NCBI GenBank assembly: GCA_964521255.1 | Contig: CAZFRM010000036.1 | Location: forward strand, 1 to 35,692 | Reading direction: 5' to 3' | Source of the DNA: ZC4RG29 sp964521255 | GTDB taxonomy: Bacteria; Bacteroidota; Bacteroidia; Cytophagales; Cyclobacteriaceae | Length of the DNA stretch: 35,692 nt | Shown: positions 1 through 7,703 of the stretch, piece by piece | Numbering within the stretch: position 1 is the first letter of the stretch | Layout: each line of letters starts with the position of its first letter | Translations under genes and position numbers: made by a program | The notes under the pieces: generated by a model | Databases searched by the model: none | What the model saw: the letters and a program-made list of their open reading frames with translations, nothing else | Told to the model about the DNA's origin: nothing

Positions 1-2
1 AT

Positions 3-128
3 GCCTGGCATAAAAGCTGGGGAGGTGGTTTGTGGTTTACACCGTTTAACATGGCGGTGTTGTCCACAGAGATCGGGCATTCTGCGGAGGGTAATTTGTT
101 TTATTTACGGCTGGGATTTTTGTTTTGA
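3..128 (+). CDS. C-terminal end of a BamA/Omp85-like outer membrane beta-barrel protein (partial, cut by window edge)
   Basis: Only the last 41 codons are inside the window; the gene enters from the left. The reading frame is the one that begins at base 3, not the frame of the ATG at base 1. The residues GGGLWFTPFN, GHSAEGNLFY and the closing RLGFLF resemble the last strands of Bacteroidota surface-antigen (D15/BamA-type) barrels, and the terminal phenylalanine is the usual outer-membrane insertion signal. The same sequence recurs at 2354-2481 in a truncated copy that shows more of the barrel (GFHDVGRVWYKDENG). The full protein cannot be judged; related genes are often a metallophosphatase fused to a barrel. 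Family call is by motif only. Confidence 0.6.
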   Translation, partial: AWHKSWGGGLWFTPFNMAVLSTEIGHSAEGNLFYLRLGFLF

Positions 129-153
129 TAGAAATGAAATCACGTGTTTGCCA

Positions 154-181
154 GTAGAGACGCGATGCATCGCGTCTCTAC
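154..181. repeat. Perfect 28-bp palindrome, copy 1
   Basis: The half-site GTAGAGACGCGATG is followed directly by its exact reverse complement. It lies 25 bases after the stop of the barrel-protein tail and could form a long hairpin in RNA, so it may end the barrel gene's transcript, though no U tract follows. An identical copy lies at 2506-2533. Confidence 0.85.
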
Positions 182-236
182 GTAACCCATACTGCACCGG
201 TTGCTAACCATGTTTTTGATGTAGAGGGTCATGGAA

Positions 237-1805
237 TTATTTAACTCGTTTTAAATCCAGGTCGTGAAAATCAAAACTAAAATCAATATTGGGAGATATA
301 CCTTTCATTTTAATTCCAACAGGTACACCTTCTTCGTCAAATGAAAAAGTAGCAAATGCATCGCATGGCATGTCCTGATAATCCCAGCGAATAGCAAAGG
401 TGCTTCCCCTGTAGTAAAACATCTCTCCGCGGAGTTTTGGAGAGCGAAGGCTGGTAAACCAAAGTTTTCCATCTTTTTTGGTTATGGTTATTTTCCCAAA
501 CCAATTATCATGATAAGTGCCCGCAAAGTCTTCTGATTTTAAATGATCCGCTTTAGCAGTTTTAACGATACTCCAAACAGCAGTTGTTACTGAATCGCCT
601 TTAGCTTCAGTGTTTTTTAAATTTGTTTCAGCGTTTCCGATCCAATCAACATAAATACCCAGGAAGGAATCAATAATACATCGGGATATAGTGTTAAAAC
701 TATACCCACCCGGATCTGTATTGGTGAGCACCACAACGCCCAGGTTCAATTCAGGAACAATCGTAGTTTTTGACAACATTCCCGGTAGCCCGCCCGTGTG
801 ACTAAAAATAATATATCCATTTTGATCGCTAATGCCCCAACCCAATCCATAGGCATTGAAATGAGTTTTGGTGGGTGAGGTTGGCTTTCGATTGAAGCCG
901 ATAAAAGTATGCGGCCGCAACATTTCACGATGGTTTTCATCCGAAACCAGGCGGTGTTGTAGTTTGTCACCATACTTTCCATCATTGAGATGCATAAGCA
1001 TCCATTTACTTAAATCCGCAACACTGGCGTAAATACCACCGGCAGCACCAAGTGACGGATCGTTTTTTGTGTAATGATCAAACTGCTTTAATTGATTATT
1101 AAATGCGGAATGTGGTGAAGCAATATTTTTTCTTTCTTTGATTGTTTGATAAACACCTGCAGAACGTGTCATGCCAAGAGGCTTCATAATGCGGGTCTCG
1201 ACAAAATCACTCCAGCTTAAACCACTTACGCGTGTCACCACTTCACCGGCAACGACATACAGAAGATTGTCATAATCGTACTTAGTACGAAAAGCCGAAA
1301 CTGGTTTTTGGTATTGGAAACTATTGATTACATCCTTAACAGTGAAATCACTTCCATCCGGAAAGAACATCAGATCACCTGCACCCAGGCCCATGCCGCT
1401 GCGATGCGTGAGTAAATCCTGAATATTAAAATTTGCAGTAACATAAGGGTCATACATTTTGAATTCCGGAATGTAATTTATAACCGGGTCTTTCCAATTC
1501 AGTTTACCTTCATCTACAAGCATAGCTAAAGCCATTGTAGTAAAAGCTTTACTATTTGATGCAATGGCAAAGAGGGTTTGTTCGTCAACCTTTTCTTTTG
1601 TTTTGATGGATGACACTCCATAGCCTTTACTGTGAATAACTTTCCCATCTTTTACCACAGCCACGGCAAGGCCTGCAACGGGCATTCTTAACATGGTAAC
1701 ACTAACGATGGAATCAATTTGAGCAGAAGAATATGGTTTTATTTTTTGACTGTAGCCGCTTAGTACAAATAATAGTAGAGCGAAAACGGTGCAATGTCTT
1801 TTCAT
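237..1805 (-). CDS. Exported serine hydrolase, class C beta-lactamase/PBP4* family, with C-terminal DUF3471-like domain
   Basis: A 522-residue protein. Residues 1-20 (MKRHCTVFALLLFVLSGYSQ) look like a type I signal peptide. The serine beta-lactamase fold covers about 25-390: nucleophile motif S83-N-S-K86, Y178-D-N180, and H336-T-G-G as the third motif in place of KTG. After a linker, about 425-520 resembles the DUF3471 domain found behind many of these proteins. Members act on peptides, esters or D-amino-acid substrates in the periplasm, and true beta-lactam resistance is not implied. The gene stands alone between the two copies of a direct repeat (1-181, 2354-2533), so it may have arrived by, or been trapped within, a local duplication. 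No TAnnTTTG box is visible upstream. Confidence 0.85.
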   Translation of the reverse strand: MKRHCTVFALLLFVLSGYSQKIKPYSSAQIDSIVSVTMLRMPVAGLAVAVVKDGKVIHSKGYGVSSIKTKEKVDEQTLFAIASNSKAFTTMALAMLVDEGKLNWKDPVINYIPEFKMYDPYVTANFNIQDLLTHRSGMGLGAGDLMFFPDGSDFTVKDVINSFQYQKPVSAFRTKYDYDNLLYVVAGEVVTRVSGLSWSDFVETRIMKPLGMTRSAGVYQTIKERKNIASPHSAFNNQLKQFDHYTKNDPSLGAAGGIYASVADLSKWMLMHLNDGKYGDKLQHRLVSDENHREMLRPHTFIGFNRKPTSPTKTHFNAYGLGWGISDQNGYIIFSHTGGLPGMLSKTTIVPELNLGVVVLTNTDPGGYSFNTISRCIIDSFLGIYVDWIGNAETNLKNTEAKGDSVTTAVWSIVKTAKADHLKSEDFAGTYHDNWFGKITITKKDGKLWFTSLRSPKLRGEMFYYRGSTFAIRWDYQDMPCDAFATFSFDEEGVPVGIKMKGISPNIDFSFDFHDLDLKRVK

Positions 1806-1847
1806 ACCTTAATAAATTGGTTTAGCTTTCTAATGTACTAATAGTTT

Positions 1848-1976
1848 TCAGGTATTCGGTTGTCCGCCCCTCCATCCCAAATGAGTATTCTTGAAGTTAT
1901 CGGTGTACTTTAAATCGTACCCTACAATACGATCGAAAGAACTATGCCCGAATAACACCACACCGGCCAATGTTAG
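1848..1976 (-). pseudogene. C-terminal remnant of a DUF4260 membrane protein
   Basis: On the minus strand, 42 codons from just after an in-frame stop (1977-1979) read LTLAGVVLFGHSSFDRIVGY and then DLKYTDNFKNTHLG before a stop at 1848-1850. The pattern HxxFDRxxGYxLKYxxxFKxTHLG is the signature tail of DUF4260 (small four-helix membrane proteins). The N-terminal three quarters are missing, and an unrelated IS66-like fragment abuts it upstream. Confidence 0.65.
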
Positions 1977-2007
1977 TCATGGATGATGAGGAAATACCCT
2001 GCAGGTA

Positions 2008-2127
2008 AAACCAATAATGAAAACGGTGATAAGCAATACCCTTTTCTTTGCAAAACGATAGCTGGCTCCGGCTGCTTCCCTTCCTGGTTTCAGAGAATAT
2101 CAGTTGTTGTGTGGTTTGATCTTCCAT
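2008..2127 (-). pseudogene. N-terminal fragment of an IS66-family TnpA-like accessory protein
   Basis: About 40 codons starting at ATG 2125-2127 with GGTGG a few bases upstream. The stretch SRSQLSFCKEKGIAYHRFHY followed by WF matches the helix-turn-helix pattern of IS66 orf1 (TnpA) proteins, which normally continue another 50 or more residues. Here the similarity ends after HYWF and the frame runs on into the antisense of the DUF4260 remnant. No TnpB or TnpC and no terminal inverted repeats are present, so this is a dead fragment or a domesticated HTH stub. Confidence 0.55.
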
Positions 2128-2186
2128 AATTTTTTCCACCAAAATTATGGGCAACCTATATGATTTCCCTGCAAACAACCACTTGA

Positions 2187-2276
2187 TTAAACACTCATCA
2201 AATATTCTTCAATACCTTTAATTTTTGCATCAAGCGTTTGGGTTGCTTTTTCAAAATCTCCTCGTGAGGAGAGCTT
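2187..2276 (-). pseudogene. Duplicated 3' tail of the phosphohexomutase gene
   Basis: Twenty-nine codons plus stop, reading KLSSRGDFEKATQTLDAKIK then GIEEYLMSV. They closely match the end of the intact mutase at 2568-2659 (KLSSRGDFEKATQALDAKIK, GVEEYLMNA). I count about six base differences over the aligned stretch, more than between the barrel-protein tails. The upstream part of the gene is absent; the fragment is cut at about 2277, where the copy of the barrel-protein tail begins on the other strand. Confidence 0.85.
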
Positions 2277-2481
2277 TGGATTTCATGACGTGGGGCGGGT
2301 GTGGTATAAAGATGAAAATGGAGTTGACCCAACGGCGCCTTCAGGAAAATCCGATGCCTGGCATAAAAGCTGGGGAGGTGGTTTGTGGTTTACACCGTTT
2401 AACATGGCAGTGTTGTCCACAGAGATCGGGCATTCTGCGGAGGGTAATTTGTTTTATTTACGGTTGGGATTTTTGTTTTGA
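2277..2481 (+). pseudogene. Duplicated 3' tail of the BamA-like barrel protein
   Basis: An open frame that includes GFHDVGRVWYKDENGVDPTA and then GGGLWFTPFN ... LFYLRLGFLF before the stop at 2479-2481. The last 126 bases of coding sequence are nearly identical to 3-128. There is no start codon with a ribosome site, no signal peptide and no body of the barrel, so it is a truncated copy. The GTG at 2290 could in principle start a 63-residue peptide but nothing supports translation. Confidence 0.8.
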
Positions 2482-2533
2482 TGGAATGAAATCACGTGTT
2501 TGCCAGTAGAGACGCGATGCATCGCGTCTCTAC
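2354..2533 (+). repeat. Direct repeat, copy 2
   Basis: Second copy of bases 1-181, with differences at three positions and one missing base just after the stop codon. The two copies bracket the hydrolase gene and the gene graveyard (2.35 kb repeat to repeat), so recombination between them would delete that whole block. Confidence 0.9.
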
Positions 2534-2535
2534 TG
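2504..2535. repeat. Perfect palindrome, copy 2 (32 bp)
   Basis: Same core as 154-181 (half-site GTAGAGACGCGATG and its mirror), here extended by CA/TG to 32 bp. It sits between the convergent ends of the barrel-tail copy and the phosphohexomutase gene, where a bidirectional hairpin terminator would be expected. Confidence 0.85.
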
Positions 2536-2567
2536 ACAAACGGTAACAATAGAATTGATTATATTTT

Positions 2568-4301
2568 TTACGCATTCATCAAATATTCTTCAACACCTTT
2601 AATTTTTGCGTCAAGTGCTTGCGTTGCTTTTTCAAAATCTCCTCGTGAGGAGAGCTTAGTATTTACACTGATGTAGAATTTTATTTTAGGCTCTGTGCCG
2701 GATGGCCTCACCGATACCTTTGTTCCATCTTCCAGGTAGAATTGCAAAACATCTGAGGATGGGAAATCAAGTGATGTCTCTTTTCCACTGGCAAGATTTT
2801 TCTCTTTTAATATTTTGTAATCCAGTAGCCTGACTACCGTTGAACCAATGATGGTTTTCGGTGGATTGTTTCTGAATTTTTCCATCATCGCTTTTATTTC
2901 CTGCTCGCCCTGCTGGCCTTTCTTTGTAACGTTCAACAAACTCTCTTTGTAATAGCCAAATTCAACATACATATCAATTAGCCAATCATATAAAGATTTT
3001 CCTTCTGCTGTTGCGCTGGTCGCCATCGCTGCAAAGAATGCACAGGCAGAAACAGCATCTTTATCGCGAACGAAATCACCAACCATATACCCATAACTCT
3101 CTTCTCCTGCAGCAATGAATTTTTCTTTTCCTTCAAGTTTGCCCATTAACTCCGCTATATATTTGAAACCGGTTAAGGTGTTATAGCAGTTTATACCAAG
3201 CTTCGCTGCCATGGTATCAACCAGTTCCGTTGTGACAATGGTCTTCGCGATATAAGAATTTGATTTGTCTTTTAAAGTTTTCAGGATGAACAACATCATC
3301 AGACTGAACGCCTGGTTTCCATTTAGCAAAATAAATTCTCCATCACCCTTTCTTACGCCCATACCTACACGATCCGTATCGGGATCTGTACCCATCACCA
3401 TCGTAGCGCCAACTTCCTTACCTTTTTTAATCACCATTTCCATAGCGGATTTTTCCTCCGGGTTAGGAGAGCTAACAGTAGGAAAGTTTCCATCTGGTTC
3501 TTTTTGTTCATCCACAACCTGGATGTTAGTAAAACCAATTTGTCTCAAACATTCAGGAACCATAGTTATACCGGCGCCGTGAATACTGGAATACACGAGC
3601 GGAATGTTGTGATGTTTTGCAATGACCTCTTTGTTGGGAATAAGTTTTATTACTTCAGCATAATAAGCCGCCTCAACTTCAGGAGAGATGCTTTTGATAT
3701 TTGAAGGAATCGGCTCAAACTTCACTTGCTCGAAAGAAGTAATAGCATTGACTTCTTTGATGATGTTTTTATCGTGAGGAGGAACTACTTGTGCGCCATC
3801 ATCCCAATATGCTTTATATCCATTATACTCTTTCGGATTGTGAGATGCTGTTATCACAACGCCACCCTGGCATTTTAAATAACGAATAGCAAAAGAAAGA
3901 AAAGGTGTAGGGCGAAGCTGAGGTGATAAATAAACCGTTATGCCATTTGCTGAAAATACGTTGGCTGTTACCTCTGCAAAGTAGCGGCTGTTATTACGGC
4001 TGTCGTATGCAATGGCAACGGATATTTTCTTGCCTTGAAAAGACTTCAGCATGTAATTGGCAAGTCCTTGTGTGGCAACGCCGATGGTATACCGGTTTAT
4101 GCAATTCGAACCGACACCCATTACACCTCTTAATCCTCCGGTTCCGAATTCAAGATCTCTATAAAAATTATCGACGAGTTCTTTGCTGTCACTGCTGGCG
4201 AGAAGCTCATTTATTTTCTTCTTGCTGTCTTCATCAACAACTTTACTGTTGAGCCACGTTTGCGCTTTCGATTTAACTTGCTGTTGTAATTCACTGGTCA
4301 T
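2568..4301 (-). CDS. Phospho-sugar mutase (alpha-D-phosphohexomutase family, PGM2/PgcA type)
   Basis: A 577-residue cytoplasmic enzyme that interconverts hexose 1- and 6-phosphates through a phosphoserine; most likely phosphoglucomutase and/or phosphomannomutase. The landmarks of the family are present in order: catalytic serine S153 in TASHNPKEYNGYK, the metal loop D306-P-D-T-D-R (Thr where most members have Ala), the sugar loop GEESYGY (399-405), and the phosphate-binding loop RPSGTEPK (532-539). Length matches the 570-600 residue PGM2-like branch rather than the shorter GlmM/ManB branch. It is first in its transcript, with a TAnnTTTG box 25 bases upstream of the start. A diverged copy of its last 29 codons lies just beyond its 3' end. 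Confidence 0.9.
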   Translation of the reverse strand: MTSELQQQVKSKAQTWLNSKVVDEDSKKKINELLASSDSKELVDNFYRDLEFGTGGLRGVMGVGSNCINRYTIGVATQGLANYMLKSFQGKKISVAIAYDSRNNSRYFAEVTANVFSANGITVYLSPQLRPTPFLSFAIRYLKCQGGVVITASHNPKEYNGYKAYWDDGAQVVPPHDKNIIKEVNAITSFEQVKFEPIPSNIKSISPEVEAAYYAEVIKLIPNKEVIAKHHNIPLVYSSIHGAGITMVPECLRQIGFTNIQVVDEQKEPDGNFPTVSSPNPEEKSAMEMVIKKGKEVGATMVMGTDPDTDRVGMGVRKGDGEFILLNGNQAFSLMMLFILKTLKDKSNSYIAKTIVTTELVDTMAAKLGINCYNTLTGFKYIAELMGKLEGKEKFIAAGEESYGYMVGDFVRDKDAVSACAFFAAMATSATAEGKSLYDWLIDMYVEFGYYKESLLNVTKKGQQGEQEIKAMMEKFRNNPPKTIIGSTVVRLLDYKILKEKNLASGKETSLDFPSSDVLQFYLEDGTKVSVRPSGTEPKIKFYISVNTKLSSRGDFEKATQALDAKIKGVEEYLMNA

Positions 4302-4325
4302 GCTGCTGGGTTTTCAAAATTCGCT

Positions 4326-4333
4326 CAAAAATA
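4326..4333 (-). promoter_or_regulatory. Bacteroidota -7 box upstream of the phosphohexomutase gene
   Basis: On the minus strand the bases read TATTTTTG, an exact TAnnTTTG match, ending 24 bases before the ATG. No clear -33 TTG was assigned. Confidence 0.5.
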
Positions 4334-4374
4334 GGAAAGGGGAAGTAAATTGGTAAGTGTAGTGAATATTAATT

Positions 4375-4680
4375 CTAGACTTTAAGTGTGCCCGGATCAC
4401 GTCTTGTATCGAAAACAGAAGCGATCAGTATAATTTTTTCTTTCTTAGCAACGCGATATATAACCTTGTAATTTCCAGAAACCAGGTAGCGATAATTCAT
4501 TTCAGCCACAACAGGGTTAAACTCTTCCTGGCCCAGTTCTGCATTTTTAGAAAGTTTACTGGTTTTGGCAAATATCTTCTGCCTGATTGATGAAGCTACT
4601 TTTACACTGGCAACTTCTTTGTAGTACTGATAGATTTCTTTTAGCTGAGACCTGGCGAGGTCAGTCCAAACAACTTTCAT
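4375..4680 (-). CDS. RelE/ParE-family toxin
   Basis: A 101-residue basic protein. The opening VVWTDLARSQLKEIYQYY and the end YRVAKKEKIILIASVFDTRR are typical of the RelE/ParE fold: an N-terminal helix pair then a small beta sheet, with a late Arg-rich segment (DTRRDP) as in ParE proteins. The start codon follows the antitoxin stop by one base, the usual antitoxin-first layout of a type II system. Whether it cuts mRNA (RelE) or poisons gyrase (ParE) cannot be told from sequence; the lack of an obvious RelE catalytic set leans toward ParE-like. Confidence 0.8.
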   Translation of the reverse strand: MKVVWTDLARSQLKEIYQYYKEVASVKVASSIRQKIFAKTSKLSKNAELGQEEFNPVVAEMNYRYLVSGNYKVIYRVAKKEKIILIASVFDTRRDPGTLKV

Positions 4681-4681
4681 C

Positions 4682-4921
4682 TTACCAATCCTCCGCTTCT
4701 TTTTCGAGCGCTTCCTGGCCGATTACTTTTCCTTTTTTGTAGTCCTCCTCCGCTTCATTCAACATTGCTTTATAAGCACTTGGTGACATAGGTTTTAGGC
4801 TTGCTTCATACGATTCTTTAATGGATTGATTTTTTAGTTTTTCAATCTTTTTTATTAACGATTCATCTTTTAACTGAACCAGCCACTCAATTATTTCAAC
4901 TTTTTTTACAGCGATGTTCAT
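4682..4921 (-). CDS. Antitoxin of the RelE/ParE module
   Basis: A 79-residue acidic, helix-rich protein (SLIKKIEKLKN, then NEAEEDYKKGKVIGQEALEK). It resembles the addiction-module antitoxins paired with ParE toxins in Bacteroidota, where the C-terminal helical tail wraps the toxin. No ribbon-helix-helix or HTH motif is obvious, so DNA binding for autoregulation is uncertain. It is immediately upstream of the toxin. A near match to the -7 box (TATCTTTA) lies about 20 bases upstream of its ATG. Identity rests largely on position. Confidence 0.7.
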   Translation of the reverse strand: MNIAVKKVEIIEWLVQLKDESLIKKIEKLKNQSIKESYEASLKPMSPSAYKAMLNEAEEDYKKGKVIGQEALEKEAEDW

Positions 4922-4965
4922 TTCTATAAATTGTTACGATAAAGATAAGGATTCGGATGTTTCGA

Positions 4966-6093
4966 TCATAAGTTCCCTCTCAACTCCTGTTCTCTTTCAA
5001 TGGCTTCGAACAATGCTTTGAAGTTTCCCTTACCAAAAGATTTAGCTCCTTTGCGCTGAATGATCTCAAAGAAAAGGGTAGGGCGGTCTTCCACAGGTTT
5101 GGTAAAGATCTGAAGCAGATAACCTTCTTCATCACGGTCGATAAGTATATTCAGATCTTTGAGGGGTTTTAAGTCTTCATCGATTTTTCCAACGCGATCC
5201 AATACATCTTCATAGTAAACATCCGGCACGCGAAGAAACTCTATACCGCGCCTTCGTAATTCACCAACCGTTGTAATGATATCATCGGTGGCAATCGCAA
5301 TGTGTTGAACGCCAGCGCCATTGTAAAATTCAAGGTATTCTTCGATTTGTGATTTCTTCTTTCCCTCTGCCGGTTCGTTGATGGGAAATTTTATAAATCC
5401 ATTTCCATTAGAAACTACTTTCGACATCAATGCACTATAATCAGTAGAAATATCTTTATCATCAAAAGTAACAAGCAGGTTAAACCCCATTACTTTTTCA
5501 TAAAAATCTACCCATTCATTCATTTGTCCGAGTTCCACATTTCCAACACAGTGATCCACATACTTTAATCCTATAGGCTCTACGTGCATTGTACTTTTGG
5601 CAGGTTTGTATCCGGGTAGAAAAACACCTTTGTAATTTTTCCTTTCAACGAAAGTATGGATAGTGTCACCGTAGGTTTGGATAGAAGCGATAATTACTTC
5701 GCCTGAATCATCTTTTAATTGCTTTGGTTCTTGTGCAGCGGTTGCCCCGCGCGATGTAGTTTCCTTATAAGACTTCATGGCGTCATCAACCCAAAGCGCC
5801 AATACTTTCACACCATCACCATGTTTAGCTACATGCTTCGCTATTTCAGAATTATGTTGAAGGGATGTGGTAAAAACAAATCTGATTTTGCCCTGCGTTA
5901 AAACATACGATGCCTTGTCTCGTATTCCTGTTTCCGGTCCGGCGTAGGCGACTAATTCAAAGCCAAAAGCCTGTTGATAGAAGTAAGCGGCTTGCTTGGC
6001 GTTGCCTACATAAAATTCAATGTGGTCGGTGCCGTTAATGGGCAGAAAATCAGCGCTCATATTCTTTTGACTAAATGAAGATAAATTTAACAT
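4966..6093 (-). CDS. hppD: 4-hydroxyphenylpyruvate dioxygenase
   Basis: A 375-residue non-haem Fe(II) enzyme of tyrosine breakdown, converting 4-hydroxyphenylpyruvate to homogentisate. It has two vicinal-oxygen-chelate halves, about 20-150 and 172-350. The three iron ligands are visible: H181 (KYVDHCVGN), H264 (GVQHIAIATDD) and E343 (LFFEIIQRKG). The C-terminal KSFGKGNFKALFEAIEREQE is characteristic. Two starts are possible: ATG 6093, preceded by AAAGGAGG only two bases away, or the ATG twelve codons in (6060), giving MSADFLPINGTDHIEF, which is the more usual family N-terminus. No homogentisate dioxygenase or fumarylacetoacetase gene lies in the window. Confidence 0.95.
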   Translation of the reverse strand: MLNLSSFSQKNMSADFLPINGTDHIEFYVGNAKQAAYFYQQAFGFELVAYAGPETGIRDKASYVLTQGKIRFVFTTSLQHNSEIAKHVAKHGDGVKVLALWVDDAMKSYKETTSRGATAAQEPKQLKDDSGEVIIASIQTYGDTIHTFVERKNYKGVFLPGYKPAKSTMHVEPIGLKYVDHCVGNVELGQMNEWVDFYEKVMGFNLLVTFDDKDISTDYSALMSKVVSNGNGFIKFPINEPAEGKKKSQIEEYLEFYNGAGVQHIAIATDDIITTVGELRRRGIEFLRVPDVYYEDVLDRVGKIDEDLKPLKDLNILIDRDEEGYLLQIFTKPVEDRPTLFFEIIQRKGAKSFGKGNFKALFEAIEREQELRGNL

Positions 6094-6261
6094 ATCCTCC
6101 TTTATCAGTTGTTTTTTGGTCAGGAAGTTCCACTTGTATTAAATGATAAAAAAGACGCATTCCGGGCTGATTATTAAATTAATTTCATTTTTTCGCGATC
6201 ATTTCATGAGTTTTTTTTCTGAATTCATTGATTTCTCTAATATTGACGAAAATTTCATCCT

Positions 6262-6618
6262 ATGGATAAAAAAGCGCTGGATAAGGCTCTTCAGGAACTG
6301 ACAAAAAAACGAAACGAGTTAAAATCGATCGGATATAACGACCCGAAGTATGATGAAGTTGAAGAGCAGCTTCACGATATGGAAGATAGCTTTCTTGAAG
6401 AGTTTGGTGATTTTCTTGAGAAAGTGTTACTGGATGTTCATGACAAGCATTGCTCCGACAGCGACGTACTTCTCCCTATTGCTTACCTGGGAGAGGGTGC
6501 ACAGGTCGATTCAGATAAATATCCGGACAAAGAAACCAGGCTTATTCTTGAAGCCAATCCACCACGTTTCATTCTAAAAGTTGGTAAGGACAATCACGAA
6601 GTAGTTTGGGAGGGATAG
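6262..6618 (+). CDS. Small acidic protein of unknown function
   Basis: I do not recognise the family. The 118-residue product is soluble, with no signal peptide or membrane segment. Residues 1-60 are strongly helical and charged (KALDKALQELTKKRNELKSI, then EEQLHDMEDSFLEEFGDFLE), probably a coiled coil, followed by a short mixed region ending RFILKVGKDNHEVVWEG. It is divergent from hppD and convergent with trpS, so it is a single-gene unit. A near match to the -7 box (TAATATTG) lies about 22 bases before the ATG. The second frame over the same bases is a shadow. Confidence 0.7.
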   Translation: MDKKALDKALQELTKKRNELKSIGYNDPKYDEVEEQLHDMEDSFLEEFGDFLEKVLLDVHDKHCSDSDVLLPIAYLGEGAQVDSDKYPDKETRLILEANPPRFILKVGKDNHEVVWEG

Positions 6619-6659
6619 GTAGTTATTGGGTTATTAAGTTAATAGGAATACCGAATCAA

Positions 6660-7634
6660 CTAATAACTAAAACCAAGTTTCTTCCTTACTCTGCTTAATA
6701 CATCATTCGCTATTACCCTGGCCTTATCTTCCCCTTGCCTGAGTTTATTCTCCAGTTCATCAAGATTGCTCATGTAGTTATCGAATATTTCTCTTTCCTT
6801 GCTGTACTTGTTGAGAATCAATTCATACAATTCCTGCTTCGCGTGACCGTATCCAAAATTTCCCTCTAAATATTTATTACGCATTACTTCTTTTTGCTCT
6901 TTGCTCGCCAGGAGAGAATAAATTGCAAACACGTTGTCAGTGTCAGGATTTTTTGGGGCTTCCATCGGTGTGCTGTCCGTCACGATTGACATGATCTGCT
7001 TGCGTAATTGTTTCTCCGGAAGAAAAATGTCAATGATATTGCCGTAAGACTTACTCATCTTTTGGCCATCTGTTCCGGGAATGGTCATTACCTGTTCTTC
7101 AATTTTTGCTTCGGGTACAACAAAGGTCTCTCCATAGAGCGTGTTGAATGTGGTGGCAATGTCTCGCGCCATTTCCAAATGTTGTTTCTGATCTTTTCCT
7201 ACCGGTACAAAATTGGCATCGTACAAAATAATATCTGCTGTCATCAATACAGGATAAGTAAAGAGACCTGCGTTTACATCTGACAATCGCTCGGATTTAT
7301 CTTTAAACGAGTGAGCATTAGCCAGCATCGGAAAGGGTGTGACGCAATTGAGATACCAGGTCAGCTCACAAACTTCAGGAATACGCGATTGCCGGTAGAG
7401 ATAATTTTTTTCTACATCAAAGCCAAAGGCAAGCCACGCGGCCGCTACAGCTTGTGTATTATGAATGCGGGTTTCAGGATCTTTAATGGATGTTAATGAG
7501 TGAAGATCTGCAATAAAAAAAAGGGAGTCATTTCCCGATTGTTTCGATAGTTCAATCGCAGGTATGATTGCGCCCAATAAATTGCCAAGGTGTGGACGTC
7601 CGCTGCTTTGTATCCCTGTAAGTATTCTCGCCAT
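6660..7634 (-). CDS. trpS: Tryptophanyl-tRNA synthetase
   Basis: Class I aminoacyl-tRNA synthetase charging tRNA-Trp. I place the start at the second in-frame ATG (7632-7634), giving MARILTGIQSSGRPHLGN; this is the normal N-terminus and yields 324 residues, whereas the frame extends six codons further with no support. The HIGH-equivalent is PHLGN, the KMSKS loop is exact (KMSKSYGN, about residues 192-199 from this start), and ADIILYDANFVPVGKDQKQH is the conserved tryptophan-pocket segment. It is divergent from the DUF1573 gene across about 70 bases that must hold both promoters. Confidence 0.97.
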   Translation of the reverse strand: MARILTGIQSSGRPHLGNLLGAIIPAIELSKQSGNDSLFFIADLHSLTSIKDPETRIHNTQAVAAAWLAFGFDVEKNYLYRQSRIPEVCELTWYLNCVTPFPMLANAHSFKDKSERLSDVNAGLFTYPVLMTADIILYDANFVPVGKDQKQHLEMARDIATTFNTLYGETFVVPEAKIEEQVMTIPGTDGQKMSKSYGNIIDIFLPEKQLRKQIMSIVTDSTPMEAPKNPDTDNVFAIYSLLASKEQKEVMRNKYLEGNFGYGHAKQELYELILNKYSKEREIFDNYMSNLDELENKLRQGEDKARVIANDVLSRVRKKLGFSY

Positions 7635-7677
7635 ATTCCGCAAATAAAACAAAATAATGTAGATCGGAATTATGTTT

Positions 7678-7685
7678 TACCTTTG
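7678..7685 (+). promoter_or_regulatory. Bacteroidota -7 box for the DUF1573 gene
   Basis: TACCTTTG is an exact TAnnTTTG match ending 18 bases before the ATG chosen at 7704. It argues against the upstream in-frame start at 7590, which would lie inside trpS and before the promoter. Confidence 0.55.
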
Positions 7686-7703
7686 CATGGGAAAAATTAT
7701 GGA

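Larger units (their letters stand above)
1..181 (+). repeat. Direct repeat, copy 1 (barrel-protein tail plus palindrome)
   Basis: Bases 1-181 match 2354-2533 with three substitutions and one single-base indel by eye. The match runs through the end of the coding sequence, the stop codon and the palindrome, and ends just after the palindrome. Copy 1 probably extends left beyond the window. Confidence 0.9.

Noticed and set aside
1..207. 68-residue open frame beginning at base 1
   Set aside because: Wrong frame: the coding frame is the one starting at base 3, which gives recognisable outer-membrane barrel residues and is shared with the duplicate at 2277-2481.
237..1805. Antibiotic-resistance beta-lactamase
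   Set aside because: Although the SxxK and YxN motifs are present, the third motif is HTGG and a DUF3471-like domain follows, which fits the broad peptidase/esterase branch.
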